Of a stretch of DNA of 64,000 nucleotides, positions 26,586-34,152 are shown piece after piece. A model generated the notes under the pieces. It was not told the origin of the DNA, did no database searches, and saw only the letters and a list, made by a program, of their open reading frames with translations. The stretch comes from Mesorhizobium sp. B2-7-2 (lineage in GTDB: Bacteria; Pseudomonadota; Alphaproteobacteria; Rhizobiales; Rhizobiaceae), in contig NZ_VFTZ01000010.1 in assembly GCF_006440775.1 (NCBI RefSeq), forward strand, positions 166,430-230,429, given 5' to 3'. A program made the translations under genes and the position numbers. Each line of letters starts with the position of its first letter. Within the stretch, counting starts at the first letter, position 1.

Positions 26586-26771
26586 TCAGGCTGCGTCGCG
26601 AACCTTCTGGATGCGGGAGCGTATCGCCTCGATCATCGTCTCGCGGATGACGGTTTCGCCATGCGTCTCGCGCATGTGCTCGACGGCACGGCGCATCACC
26701 TCGGCTTCTTCTTCGGCGCGCGTATGCCAGTCACAGCCGGGGACAAGCGACCCGCATTGGAATTCCTTCAT
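26586..26771 (-). CDS. DUF1059 domain-containing small protein
   Basis: 61 residues. Starts MKEFQCGSLVPGCDW and continues with HMRETHGE, the Cys/Cys/His arrangement of DUF1059 (predicted metal-binding small proteins). ATG 26771 chosen because upstream residues are unrelated and GGAAAG lies before it. Function unknown. Intergenic DNA of 262 bases (26324-26585) upstream of the secreted-protein gene contains an AT-rich promoter-like stretch and nothing else I can identify. Confidence 0.85.
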   Translation of the reverse strand: MKEFQCGSLVPGCDWHTRAEEEAEVMRRAVEHMRETHGETVIRETMIEAIRSRIQKVRDAA

Positions 26772-26861
26772 GGGACTTTCCTTTCCTCGTTCTGCTGGAA
26801 AACCATAACACATGCGACCGGTTTCGGTTGCATCGAAGCCCGCGGGCAACTGCTTTTCTCT

Positions 26862-26900
26862 TCAAAAAGGAAGGCGGAGCAGTGCTGCCCCGCCTTCCTT
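26862..26900 (-). terminator. Rho-independent terminator of the DUF1344 gene
   Basis: Eleven-base stem AAGGAAGGCGG / CCGCCTTCCTT (26867-26877 with 26890-26900) with a 12-base loop. Read on the minus strand the second arm is followed by TTT (AAAAA on the plus strand at 26864-26868). Lies just after the stop of the minus-strand gene at 26935. Confidence 0.8.
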
Positions 26901-26934
26901 GCCGCCTGAGAACTCGATCTGCCTTGGCAGGCCG

Positions 26935-27195
26935 TCACTTCATGATCTTGACGGCCTCGGCAATCTTGTTCTTGCCGCTCATGTCCCAGGAGACGCGAAC
27001 CTTCTCGCCGGCCTGGATGCCGGGATCCTTGAAGGCCTTGGACAAGGTGAAGGTCGATCCGTCGTCCAGAACAAGGCTCATGGCCGTTCCGTCAAAGCTC
27101 TTGACCGTACCGGTGGTGTGCTTGACCGCGGCGAACGCGGCGCCACCGGAGGCGAGAAAGGCAGCGGTCGCCGCCGTCACGATAAGCTTGCGCAT
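26935..27195 (-). CDS. Small exported DUF1344-type protein
   Basis: 86 residues: signal peptide RKLIVTAATAAFLASGGAAFA and a 65-residue mature domain, TTGTVKSFDGTAMSLVLDDGSTFTLSK, which matches DUF1344 (OB-like small periplasmic proteins). ATG 27195 is preceded by AGGAGAG. Followed by a clear terminator, so probably monocistronic. Role unknown. Confidence 0.85.
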   Translation of the reverse strand: MRKLIVTAATAAFLASGGAAFAAVKHTTGTVKSFDGTAMSLVLDDGSTFTLSKAFKDPGIQAGEKVRVSWDMSGKNKIAEAVKIMK

Positions 27196-27555
27196 GGCAG
27201 GCTCTCCTGGAAATGCGGGCACCGTTTGGGAGGCACCCGTCTCGTTCAGGGCCGTCAAGTCGCGTCGGGTCGCGGCCGACGGGAGACAAGTGATCTCCAT
27301 TTCGGCCGCCGGCGCTTCCCGACCCGACGACCTTAAATAGCTCAATTTTTTCAAAATGATATTAGACGAAAAAGAAACGCGGCCCGCCACATTGCGCGCC
27401 AAGATTCGGCGAATGGGACGACAATGCGGCCTGTCTCCTGTTCACCCGATTGTTATGTGCGGTGAAGTGTTCGTTAGTACCATAATCCGGTGGACGTGCC
27501 CACCAGCAGAGGAGTACGTTTCAACTGTAAAATTGGGCTTCTTGGGGAGGGATAC
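27196..27555. other. Divergent intergenic region, no gene seen
   Basis: 360 bases between two divergently transcribed genes. Composition changes from GC-rich (27196-27330) to AT-rich (27340-27555, for example CAATTTTTTCAAAATGATAT), which marks the left edge of the AT-rich gene that follows. Short frames here have no ribosome binding sites or family resemblance. Confidence 0.5.
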
Positions 27556-28491
27556 ATGCGTCGGCTTTCCATTCTTTTTGTAACTACGATGCTTTTAAGC
27601 GAGGCTTACGCCGATGAATACAACGGCAAATTCGAGGGTGATCCCGTAGGAAGGTTTGTGCAAGTCGAGGTTGGGGGGGAAAAGGTGATGAATTTCCTAT
27701 TGGATCAAGATTTTGTTTTTACCGATCCAAACAACCTCAAGTGGCGTGTCCCAAGGGGAGAATTGGTCGACGGTGCCAGCATACCATGGGAGCTGTGGAC
27801 CATCGTGGGAGACCCATTCACGGGAACCTATCTGGATGCATCTATCATACACGACTATTATTGCTGCTCGAAGATCAGAAATTACTACGATACGCATGAG
27901 GTATTCCGTCGCGGCATGATCGCCGCCGGAGTATCTCCTGAAAAGGCATATCTTATGTGGGTTGGTGTGCGTTTTTTTGGTCCGCCTTTTTGGAACGTCG
28001 ACCCAAAAGCCGTTCCTCCCGAGCCCTGCCGTGGGTTGCCTGGTTCTTCAAACCCATCGGGAGCCTCGGTGTATTCGCAGCTAGATGAAGCGGGTAAAAA
28101 GATTGCTGAAGCCAAGCTTTATTCAATCGCAAGGACGATAAAATCGTCCGATGGTAAAGTTCTTGATATTCGTAACGATGGCAGTTTGATATTTTCCGAT
28201 ACAAAGGAAGCTGAAGCTCATATTGAATATCTATCGGAGGCGGCGAAGCACGATTTCAAAGAAGGTTATGCAGATATAGGAAAGATAACGGGATTTACCT
28301 CTTCCGAAAACGGAAAATTTGACTCACTCGCAGTCTGGGACAAAGGGCAAGTGCCTGCTCTGGACAATTTTGTTCTCGAAAACAAAATCTATAAAAAGTA
28401 TGATCTAACAAAGCCACCAATAGTTGACTATAAATCTGGATTGAATTTAGATGGCATATTGGACTTCAATACCAAAGTAAATAAATATTAA
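27556..28491 (+). CDS. Exported DUF1353-like protein in AT-rich DNA
   Basis: 311 residues. Signal peptide RRLSILFVTTMLLSEAYA, then a DUF1353-like domain with VPRGELVDGASIPWELW and YLDASIIHDYYC, the conserved DGAS-P and HD motifs of a family otherwise common in phages. The C-terminal 120 residues (after about 180) have no recognised similarity. A strong GGGGAGGG ribosome binding site precedes ATG 27556. Base composition is much more AT-rich than every neighbour, with codons such as AAA, GAT and ATA common, so recent horizontal transfer is likely. Possibly an envelope or phage-derived enzyme. Confidence 0.75.
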   Translation: MRRLSILFVTTMLLSEAYADEYNGKFEGDPVGRFVQVEVGGEKVMNFLLDQDFVFTDPNNLKWRVPRGELVDGASIPWELWTIVGDPFTGTYLDASIIHDYYCCSKIRNYYDTHEVFRRGMIAAGVSPEKAYLMWVGVRFFGPPFWNVDPKAVPPEPCRGLPGSSNPSGASVYSQLDEAGKKIAEAKLYSIARTIKSSDGKVLDIRNDGSLIFSDTKEAEAHIEYLSEAAKHDFKEGYADIGKITGFTSSENGKFDSLAVWDKGQVPALDNFVLENKIYKKYDLTKPPIVDYKSGLNLDGILDFNTKVNKY

Positions 28492-28515
28492 TAGGAAATC
28501 CAAACATCCAGATAG

Positions 28516-29430
28516 CTACGGCCATTTTACCTCGGGCGGCAGGCTGGACAGGATCGAGGCGACATTGCCGCCGGTCTTGAGGCCGAAGATGGTGCCGCGA
28601 TCGTGAAGCAAGTTGAATTCGACGTAGCGGCCGCGCCGGATGAGCTGTTCGTCGCGCTCGCCGTCAGTCCAGTTCTGGTTGAAATTGCCCCGCACCAGAT
28701 GGGCATAGACGACGAGGAAGGAGCGGCCGACGTCCTGGACGAAATTGAGATCGGCGTCCCAGCCGCCCCTGTCCTCGTCAGAATGCAGCCAGTCGAAGAA
28801 GATGCCGCCGATGCCGCGCGGCTCGTTGCGGTGCGGCAGGAAGAAATACTCGTCGCACCAGGATTTGAATTTGGGATAGTCGGCGACGGCGGCGTTCTTC
28901 TCGCAGGCGAACTGCATGGCGCGATGGAAGGCGATCGTGTCGGGATCGTCCTGGGTGCGGCGGCGGTCGAGCACCGGCGTCAGATCGGCGCCGCCACCGA
29001 ACCACTGGCGCGTGGTGACGACCATGCGGGTATTCATGTGCACGGCCGGCACGTTGGGGTTCCAGGGATGTGCTATCAGCGAGATGCCGCTCGCCCAGAA
29101 GCGCGGGTCTTCCTCGGCGCCGGGAATCTGCTTCCTGAACTCGGGCGAGAATTCGCCATGGACGGTCGAGGTGTGGACGCCGACCTTCTCGAAGACGCGG
29201 CCGCGCATCATCGACATGGTGCCGCCGCCGCCGCGGCCCTCGTCGCGCTCCCAGGGGGTCTTCTCGAAATGGCCGGGCGACCATGACGCTTGCGGGCCGG
29301 TGAGTTCCTGCTCGATCTGCTCGAAAGTGGCGCAGATGCGCTCGCGCAAGGCCTCGAACCACAGACGTGCCTTCATCTTCTTCTGCTCGATGTCGACCGG
29401 CAGGCCCACGGGAAGGTCAGGTCTTTCCAA
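28516..29430 (-). CDS. hemF: Oxygen-dependent coproporphyrinogen III oxidase
   Basis: 304 residues. Converts coproporphyrinogen III to protoporphyrinogen IX in haem synthesis using O2. Conserved stretches include [74 protein letters not shown]. The first codon appears to be TTG at 29430, preceded by GGAG; this keeps the family N-terminus [10 protein letters not shown]. An ATG at 29376 would lose it. Flanked by accessory genes on both sides. Confidence 0.96.
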   Translation of the reverse strand: MERPDLPVGLPVDIEQKKMKARLWFEALRERICATFEQIEQELTGPQASWSPGHFEKTPWERDEGRGGGGTMSMMRGRVFEKVGVHTSTVHGEFSPEFRKQIPGAEEDPRFWASGISLIAHPWNPNVPAVHMNTRMVVTTRQWFGGGADLTPVLDRRRTQDDPDTIAFHRAMQFACEKNAAVADYPKFKSWCDEYFFLPHRNEPRGIGGIFFDWLHSDEDRGGWDADLNFVQDVGRSFLVVYAHLVRGNFNQNWTDGERDEQLIRRGRYVEFNLLHDRGTIFGLKTGGNVASILSSLPPEVKWP

Positions 29431-29551
29431 TTCGGTCTCCAGTCGCAGGCGCGCTTGCCTGACAAATGACTCGTCTTTTCAGGGCGCGATCCCTAATCTC
29501 TTGAGAGGAAGGGTCAAGTCCTGTCTGACCAAGGTGCAAGGGAGTTCCTTC

Positions 29552-29809
29552 GTGCGCACCCCGGCAAGACCGCCGCTGGATGGCTTACGCAAGAGGCTGG
29601 AGCGCTCACGGGCTGAGCGCGAAAACCAGCCGCGCGACGGTTTCCTGCGCGAAACCTTCGTGCTGCCGCGCCCGGATGCGCGCCTCAAGGCCAAGGAGTG
29701 GTTCGAGCGTTTTCCGAAACAGGCCTACTGGACCGAGATCGAAAGCTGGTTCGAACGCCCGGGCGACGTGATTGAGTTCACCATGCGGCGGCTGCCGGCG
29801 GCGGATTGA
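29552..29809 (+). CDS. Small hypothetical protein
   Basis: 85 residues starting at GTG after AAGGGAG. Basic N-terminal half (LRKRLERSRAERENQPRDGF) and a second half with FPKQAYWTEIESWFERPGDVIEFTMRRLP. GC-rich third positions continue through the frame, which supports coding. No family recognised. Divergent from hemF. Confidence 0.6.
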   Translation: MRTPARPPLDGLRKRLERSRAERENQPRDGFLRETFVLPRPDARLKAKEWFERFPKQAYWTEIESWFERPGDVIEFTMRRLPAAD

Positions 29810-29815
29810 GGAATT

Positions 29816-30016
29816 TCACGGCAAAAATAGGTCGCGCAATTTTGGAGAATCTAGAATTAGGTTCTCGCCAAGTAGTTTGCCGAATTTTTCCAGCCCCATT
29901 TTCCGCGCCTCATCGAAGCTCACGGAGGTATAGAGGGTTGGCACGCCGCCAGAATCGATCCGGTAGATAGTGATGACCTTGGTCTCCTCCTCTGCTTGGA
30001 TCAGGTGTCCTAGCAT
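29816..30016 (-). CDS. Small hypothetical protein
   Basis: 66 residues, MLGHLIQAEEETKVITIYRI then YTSVSFDEARKMGLEKFGKLL. A GAGAGAGGAAGC ribosome binding site precedes the ATG. Slightly lower GC than neighbours. No family recognised; convergent with the preceding small gene and just downstream of soxR on the same strand. Confidence 0.55.
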   Translation of the reverse strand: MLGHLIQAEEETKVITIYRIDSGGVPTLYTSVSFDEARKMGLEKFGKLLGENLILDSPKLRDLFLP

Positions 30017-30059
30017 AGCTGCTTCCTCTCTCTGTTCGCGATAAGCGCGTTGCTCCTAT

Positions 30060-30503
30060 TCAGGGTGCAATTAGCCGCCTCGCGCCGGTACCTTCCCTGG
30101 CCAGACGGTCGTCCCTGTTCCTCAGCGGGCATTTGTCGATCGACATGCAGCCGCAGCCGATGCAATCGGTCAGGCCGTCGCGCAATTTCTTGAGCTGGGC
30201 GATCTTCTGGTCGAGCTCGTCGCGCCAGGCTGTCGAAAGCAGGTTCCAGTCCTCGCGGTTCGGTGTGCGCTCTTCCGGCAGCGATTGGAACGCCCGGGCG
30301 ATGTCGGCGAGCGAGATGCCGACCTCCTGGGCGACGCGGATGATCGCCACGCGCCGAAGCACGTCGCGGCTGTAACGCCGCTGGTTGCCCGAGGTGCGGT
30401 GGCTGCGGATCAGGCCGCGCGCTTCGTAGAAATGCAGCGCCGATACCGCAACGCCGCTGCGAACGGCCACCTGGCCGACCGTCAATTCCTTTACCGGAGC
30501 CAT
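30060..30503 (-). CDS. soxR: Redox-sensitive transcriptional activator SoxR
   Basis: 147 residues, MerR family. Helix-turn-helix at 7-35 ([26 protein letters not shown]), dimerisation helix, and the [2Fe-2S] motif [12 protein letters not shown] with Cys at 114, 117, 119 and 125. SoxR is oxidised by redox-cycling compounds and activates promoters with overlong spacers. A near-perfect SoxR box lies 20 bases upstream of its start. No soxS is nearby, as is usual outside enterics. Confidence 0.95.
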   Translation of the reverse strand: MAPVKELTVGQVAVRSGVAVSALHFYEARGLIRSHRTSGNQRRYSRDVLRRVAIIRVAQEVGISLADIARAFQSLPEERTPNREDWNLLSTAWRDELDQKIAQLKKLRDGLTDCIGCGCMSIDKCPLRNRDDRLAREGTGARRLIAP

Positions 30504-30522
30504 CTCGAACTTTTCCGCTTGA

Positions 30523-30540
30523 CCTCAAGTTAAGTTGAGC
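30523..30540. promoter_or_regulatory. SoxR box
   Basis: CCTCAAGTTAAGTTGAGC, an almost perfect match to the SoxR operator CCTCAAGTTAACTTGAGG. On the plus strand TTGACC (30519-30524) abuts the box and a 19-base spacer leads to TAGCCA (30544-30549), the geometry of a MerR-type activated promoter that points away from soxR toward the 3' end of trmL. Confidence 0.85.
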
Positions 30541-30652
30541 TTGTAGCCAAGAAACGTCGATAGGGCAATTGCAGGAGAAGGCGATGTGCGCCTGGGTGAG
30601 AATGACGCCGCGAGTGGAGCCTGCGCGCGGCAACGAAGAGGGGTTCGGGGTT

Positions 30653-31111
30653 CTAGCCGAGCTGTCGCAGCGCTTCGCCCGCGACCATGGCGACGGACAA
30701 CGCGACATTGATGCTGCGCGCGCCGGGCCGCATCGGAATGGTCAGTCGCGCGTCCGCCGCGTGGTGGACCTGATCCGGCACGCCGGCGGATTCGCGGCCG
30801 AACAGAAGGATGTCGCCGGCAGCGAAAGCAAAGTCGGTGTAGGCGGCCGTGGCTTTGGTGGTGAGCAGCACGAGGCGGCGCGCGCCGGTCTTTCGCCACT
30901 CCTCGAAGGCGTGCCAGTCGGCATGGCGGGAAAGCGCCGCCATTTCGAGATAGTCCATGCCGGCGCGTTTCAGCGCCCGGTCGGAGAGCGAGAAACCAGC
31001 CGGCTCGATGACATCGACGCCGATACCGAGGCAGGCGGCGAAGCGCAGGATTGTCCCGGTGTTGCCGGCGATATCCGGCTGGTAGAGCGCGATGCGGAGA
31101 CGATCGTTCAT
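30653..31111 (-). CDS. trmL: tRNA (cytidine(34)-2'-O)-methyltransferase TrmL
   Basis: 152-residue minimal SPOUT methyltransferase. Motif 1 LYQPDIAGNTGTILR binds the tRNA/SAM region; motif 2 DILLFGRESAGVPDQVH and motif 3 LTIPMRPGARSINVALSVAMV form the trefoil knot. Methylates the wobble position of tRNA-Leu isoacceptors. Length matches the family. It is divergent from the ABC exporter leader region. Confidence 0.94.
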   Translation of the reverse strand: MNDRLRIALYQPDIAGNTGTILRFAACLGIGVDVIEPAGFSLSDRALKRAGMDYLEMAALSRHADWHAFEEWRKTGARRLVLLTTKATAAYTDFAFAAGDILLFGRESAGVPDQVHHAADARLTIPMRPGARSINVALSVAMVAGEALRQLG

Positions 31112-31251
31112 TTCCGTATCCTGCTAATAAGTGGCAGATCGGCCACAGGCGCCTGCGGCTTTCGGCGATTTCTGGACTGGCGGGTGGCCATTTTCTGCGA
31201 AGTCGAGTATATGCTGACCATCGTCAACCCGAACCGAAGGAGGGGAACCAC

Positions 31252-31329
31252 ATGATGACCATGCACTTCCAGCTCCTCTCCGGGGCACCCGTATGCCCAC
31301 CGGCGGTTTCGGTACGACGATTCTTCTGA
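31252..31329 (+). CDS. Predicted 25-residue leader peptide
   Basis: Twenty-five codons beginning ATGATGACCATG, preceded by AAGGAGGGG, one of the strongest ribosome binding sites in the window. The peptide reads MMTMHFQLLSG at the start and ends PPAVSVRRFF. Such a strong signal before a tiny frame ahead of transporter genes suggests a regulatory leader peptide. The last codons lie inside an RNA hairpin described separately. No homologue can be named. Confidence 0.5.
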   Translation: MMTMHFQLLSGAPVCPPAVSVRRFF

Positions 31330-31386
31330 CACTTTAAGTCCTCATCGCACCGATTCCCGCCGACCCCTGTTTTCGGCCTTCGAAGG
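31302..31386 (+). promoter_or_regulatory. Candidate attenuator: competing hairpins after the leader peptide
   Basis: Hairpin 1 pairs GGCGG (31302-31306) and TCGGT inside the last leader codons with ACCGA and CCGCC (31357-31361). Hairpin 2 pairs GCCGA (31359-31363) with TCGGC (31373-31377) and so excludes hairpin 1. The palindrome CCTTCGAAGG (31377-31386) covers the GAAGGA ribosome binding site in front of ATG 31396. Ribosome stalling on the leader could change which forms. Base pairing read by eye only. Confidence 0.4.
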
Positions 31387-31575
31387 AATCTTGCGATGTT
31401 TTTCAAACTGCCAAAGGGGCGCCGTGCCCCAGCTGAGCGTGTCGGGACCGATGCTTGTCGTGTCAGGACCGACGCTTGTCGTGTCCCGGCCGATTCGATC
31501 CGCGCCTTCGGCCGAATGCCGATGGTCGAGGACGCATCACCCTTTTTAACGCATTTGCATATGGAGGACGGACCA

Positions 31576-31992
31576 ATGTTCGATCCCTACAGGATACCGG
31601 GGTCAAGAAGCCTGCATGAACGCAAGGCGGCGACCTGGGCGCTGCTGATCGGCGAGACCTATTCGTCGGCGGTGCATGCCGAGGAACGGCGCAGGCCGCA
31701 TCGCGGCATGCTGCCGGACGTCGATTTCTCGCGCGCGGTGCCCGATCACAGCCGGCCCACGCTGGTGCGCCGGATCATCCGTTTGATCCGGCCGGGCGAC
31801 AGGAGCCGGGCAGGTTCCGCCCTTTCGTCCGGAAGTTCCGGGCCGTCAGGGACGTCAAACGAGCCTGTCGGCGAAATGCCGGCGAAACCCTATATTGCGC
31901 GGGATAGGGCCGGCGACGCGGATGATTCCGTATCGCCGGCCCGCAATGCCGCGCGGCCGCAAAGCCTTGCCCATCAATCCCGCGCCGCGTGA
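31576..31992 (+). CDS. Small basic protein of unknown function preceding ABC exporters
   Basis: 138 residues from ATG 31576, which has GGAGG eight bases upstream. Starts MFDPYRIPGSRSLHERKAATWALLIGE; the middle is Arg/Pro-rich (RRIIRLIRPGDRSRAG) and the end Ser/Ala-rich and probably disordered. The frame is open back to ATG 31396 (198 residues), itself after GAAGGA; that extension contains three seven-residue repeats (RVGTDAC, RVRTDAC, RVPADSI). No membrane segment or known family. It ends 26 bases before the first ABC exporter, suggesting one operon. Confidence 0.55.
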   Translation: MFDPYRIPGSRSLHERKAATWALLIGETYSSAVHAEERRRPHRGMLPDVDFSRAVPDHSRPTLVRRIIRLIRPGDRSRAGSALSSGSSGPSGTSNEPVGEMPAKPYIARDRAGDADDSVSPARNAARPQSLAHQSRAA

Positions 31993-32018
31993 GCGCATAG
32001 ATAAGTCGAGTGCCTGGA

Positions 32019-33899
32019 ATGTTCCGCTGGTTTGAAAACAGGCTCGATCCGTTTCCCGCCGCGGAGCCGGTCGAGCCGCCGAAGATGCTGGTCGCCTTCT
32101 GCGTGCATTACACGCGAGGCGCCTGGCCCTACATCATCCTCGACGCGGTGCTGGTGACGGCGATCGCCTTTACCGAAGTCTGGATGTTCGGGTTCCTCGG
32201 CCGCATCGTCGACTGGCTGTCGGCTCAAAACCGCGAAACCTTCCTGCAGACCGAGAGCTGGAAGCTCGCCGGCATGGCTTTCGTCGTGCTGTTCGCGCTG
32301 CCTGGAACGGTCTGGCTGCATTCGCTCCTCAACCAGCAGACGCTGATGGGCAACTATCCCATGCGCATCCGCTGGCAGGTGCACCGCTATTTGCTCAAGC
32401 AGTCGATGGCCTTCTATCAGGACGAGTTCGCCGGCCGCATCGCCACCAAGCTGATGCAGACCGCGCTCGCCGTGCGCGAATGCGTGATCAAGCTGATCGA
32501 CGTGCTGAACTACGTCGTCGTCTACTTCCTTGGCATGCTGTTCATCGTCGGTTCGGCCGACTGGCGGCTGGCGGCGCCGCTCGCCGTATGGCTGGCCGGC
32601 TATATCGGTCTGCTGCGCTTTTTCATTCCGCGGCTCGGCAAGGTCGGCGAGGAGCAGGCCAATGCGCGTTCGACCATGACCGGCCGCGTCGTCGACAGCT
32701 ACACCAACATCCAGACGGTGAAGCTGTTTTCGCATGCGCGGCGCGAGGCGACCTTCGCCAGGGAAGGCATGGCGAGCTTCCTCGGCACCGTCTACCGCTC
32801 GATGCGGCTGGTGACGGTGCTCTATGGCCTGCTCTACATTCTGAATTCGCTGTTGCTGTTCTCGGTGACGGCGATCTCACTGTGGCTTTGGCTCGGTCAG
32901 GCGGTGACGATCGGCGCGGTCGCCGTGGTCATCGGCCTGGTGCTGCGGATGTGGGGCATGTCGCAATGGATCATGTGGGAGATGTCCGGGCTGTTCGAGA
33001 ATATCGGCACGGTGCAGGACGGCATCCAGTCGATCTCACTGCCGCGTCTCGTCGAAGACCGGCCCGGCGCGAAGGACATCGCCGTCAGCCAGGGTGAAAT
33101 CCGCTTTGACGACATCCGCTTCCACTACGGCAAGCAGAAGGGCGTCATCGAGAACTTGACGCTGACGGTAAAGCCCGGCGAGAAAGTCGGCATTGTCGGC
33201 CGCTCCGGCGCCGGCAAGTCGACGCTGGTCAACCTTTTGTTGCGCTTCTACGACCTGGAGAGCGGCAGGATCCTCGTCGACGGCCAGGAGATCGCCGCGG
33301 TAACGCAGGATTCGCTGCGCGCGCAGATCGGCATGGTGACGCAGGATACTTCGCTGCTGCATCGCTCGGTGAAGGAGAACATCCTCTATGGCCGGCCCGA
33401 CGCGACCGAAGAGATGCTCACCGAGGCGGCGCGGCGGGCGGAGGCGCTCGATTTCATCGGCGGGCTTTCGGACCACAACGGCCGCAAGGGATTCGATGCC
33501 CATGTCGGCGACCGCGGCGTCAAACTGTCCGGCGGCCAGCGGCAGCGCATCGCGATTGCCCGGGTCATGCTGAAGGACGCGCCGATCCTCATCCTCGACG
33601 AGGCGACGTCGGCGCTCGATTCGGAAGCCGAGGCGGCCATCCAGGAGAACCTCTACAAGCTGATGCAGGGCAAGACCGTCATCGCCATCGCGCACCGCCT
33701 GTCGACGATCGCGGCGATGGACCGGCTCGTCGTGATGGACAAGGGGCACATCATCGAGGAAGGCTCGCATGAGGAGCTCGTCGCCAGGGGTGGGCTCTAC
33801 GCCCAGCTCTGGCAACGGCAGTCGGGCGGCTTCCTGCTCGATGACGCGCCGGCTGAGCCCGATGCCAAGTCGCTTCGATCCGAGATGGCAGCGGAGTAA
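32019..33899 (+). CDS. ABC exporter half-transporter 1
   Basis: 626 residues: six-helix permease domain (about 30-340) fused to an ATPase. Walker A GRSGAGKST (about 394), Q-loop VTQDTSLLH, signature LSGGQRQR (about 502), Walker B ILILDEATSALD (about 524), H-loop AIAHRLSTIA. This is the MsbA/LmrA-type multidrug or lipid exporter family; substrate unknown. ATG 32019 gives MFRWFEN, matching the WFE start of the two following paralogues; GTG 32010 is an alternative. First of three consecutive exporters. Confidence 0.9.
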   Translation: MFRWFENRLDPFPAAEPVEPPKMLVAFCVHYTRGAWPYIILDAVLVTAIAFTEVWMFGFLGRIVDWLSAQNRETFLQTESWKLAGMAFVVLFALPGTVWLHSLLNQQTLMGNYPMRIRWQVHRYLLKQSMAFYQDEFAGRIATKLMQTALAVRECVIKLIDVLNYVVVYFLGMLFIVGSADWRLAAPLAVWLAGYIGLLRFFIPRLGKVGEEQANARSTMTGRVVDSYTNIQTVKLFSHARREATFAREGMASFLGTVYRSMRLVTVLYGLLYILNSLLLFSVTAISLWLWLGQAVTIGAVAVVIGLVLRMWGMSQWIMWEMSGLFENIGTVQDGIQSISLPRLVEDRPGAKDIAVSQGEIRFDDIRFHYGKQKGVIENLTLTVKPGEKVGIVGRSGAGKSTLVNLLLRFYDLESGRILVDGQEIAAVTQDSLRAQIGMVTQDTSLLHRSVKENILYGRPDATEEMLTEAARRAEALDFIGGLSDHNGRKGFDAHVGDRGVKLSGGQRQRIAIARVMLKDAPILILDEATSALDSEAEAAIQENLYKLMQGKTVIAIAHRLSTIAAMDRLVVMDKGHIIEEGSHEELVARGGLYAQLWQRQSGGFLLDDAPAEPDAKSLRSEMAAE

Positions 33900-33904
33900 C
33901 GCGA

Positions 33905-34020
33905 TCGCGATTGCAGCAATTCCAGGAAAAGTGCGTAGCGGTCGGGCTCGGCGGCTTCGCGTAGCCTTCCGTCCGGGATTGCGCAAAACAAAGACTTGGA
34001 GCGGCCCGGCGGTTTTGTGA
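33905..34020. repeat. REP-like degenerate inverted repeat between exporters
   Basis: GCAATTCCAGGAAAAGTGCG (about 33915) is balanced by CCTTCCGTCCGGGATTGCGC (about 33965), followed by AAAACAAAGACTTGGAGCGG, a combination seen in dispersed intergenic elements of rhizobia. The gap 33900-34152 holds no gene; it separates exporter 1 from exporters 2 and 3, which overlap each other. Confidence 0.5.
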
Positions 34021-34152
34021 GCCGTCAAGCCGCTCCGGCATCAAGGTTACGGCGATTGCGGGGAATCGATCCCGGGCGTAACCACGACCTGGCCAGAGGC
34101 CTGCTGGCGACCAGATCGGTTGTCGACTGATTTCCGGCGCGATGAGAGAAAA

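Noticed and set aside
30569..31255. Plus-strand frame downstream of the SoxR promoter
   Set aside because: It is the antisense of trmL with no ribosome binding site near its start; considered as the missing SoxR target but unsupported.
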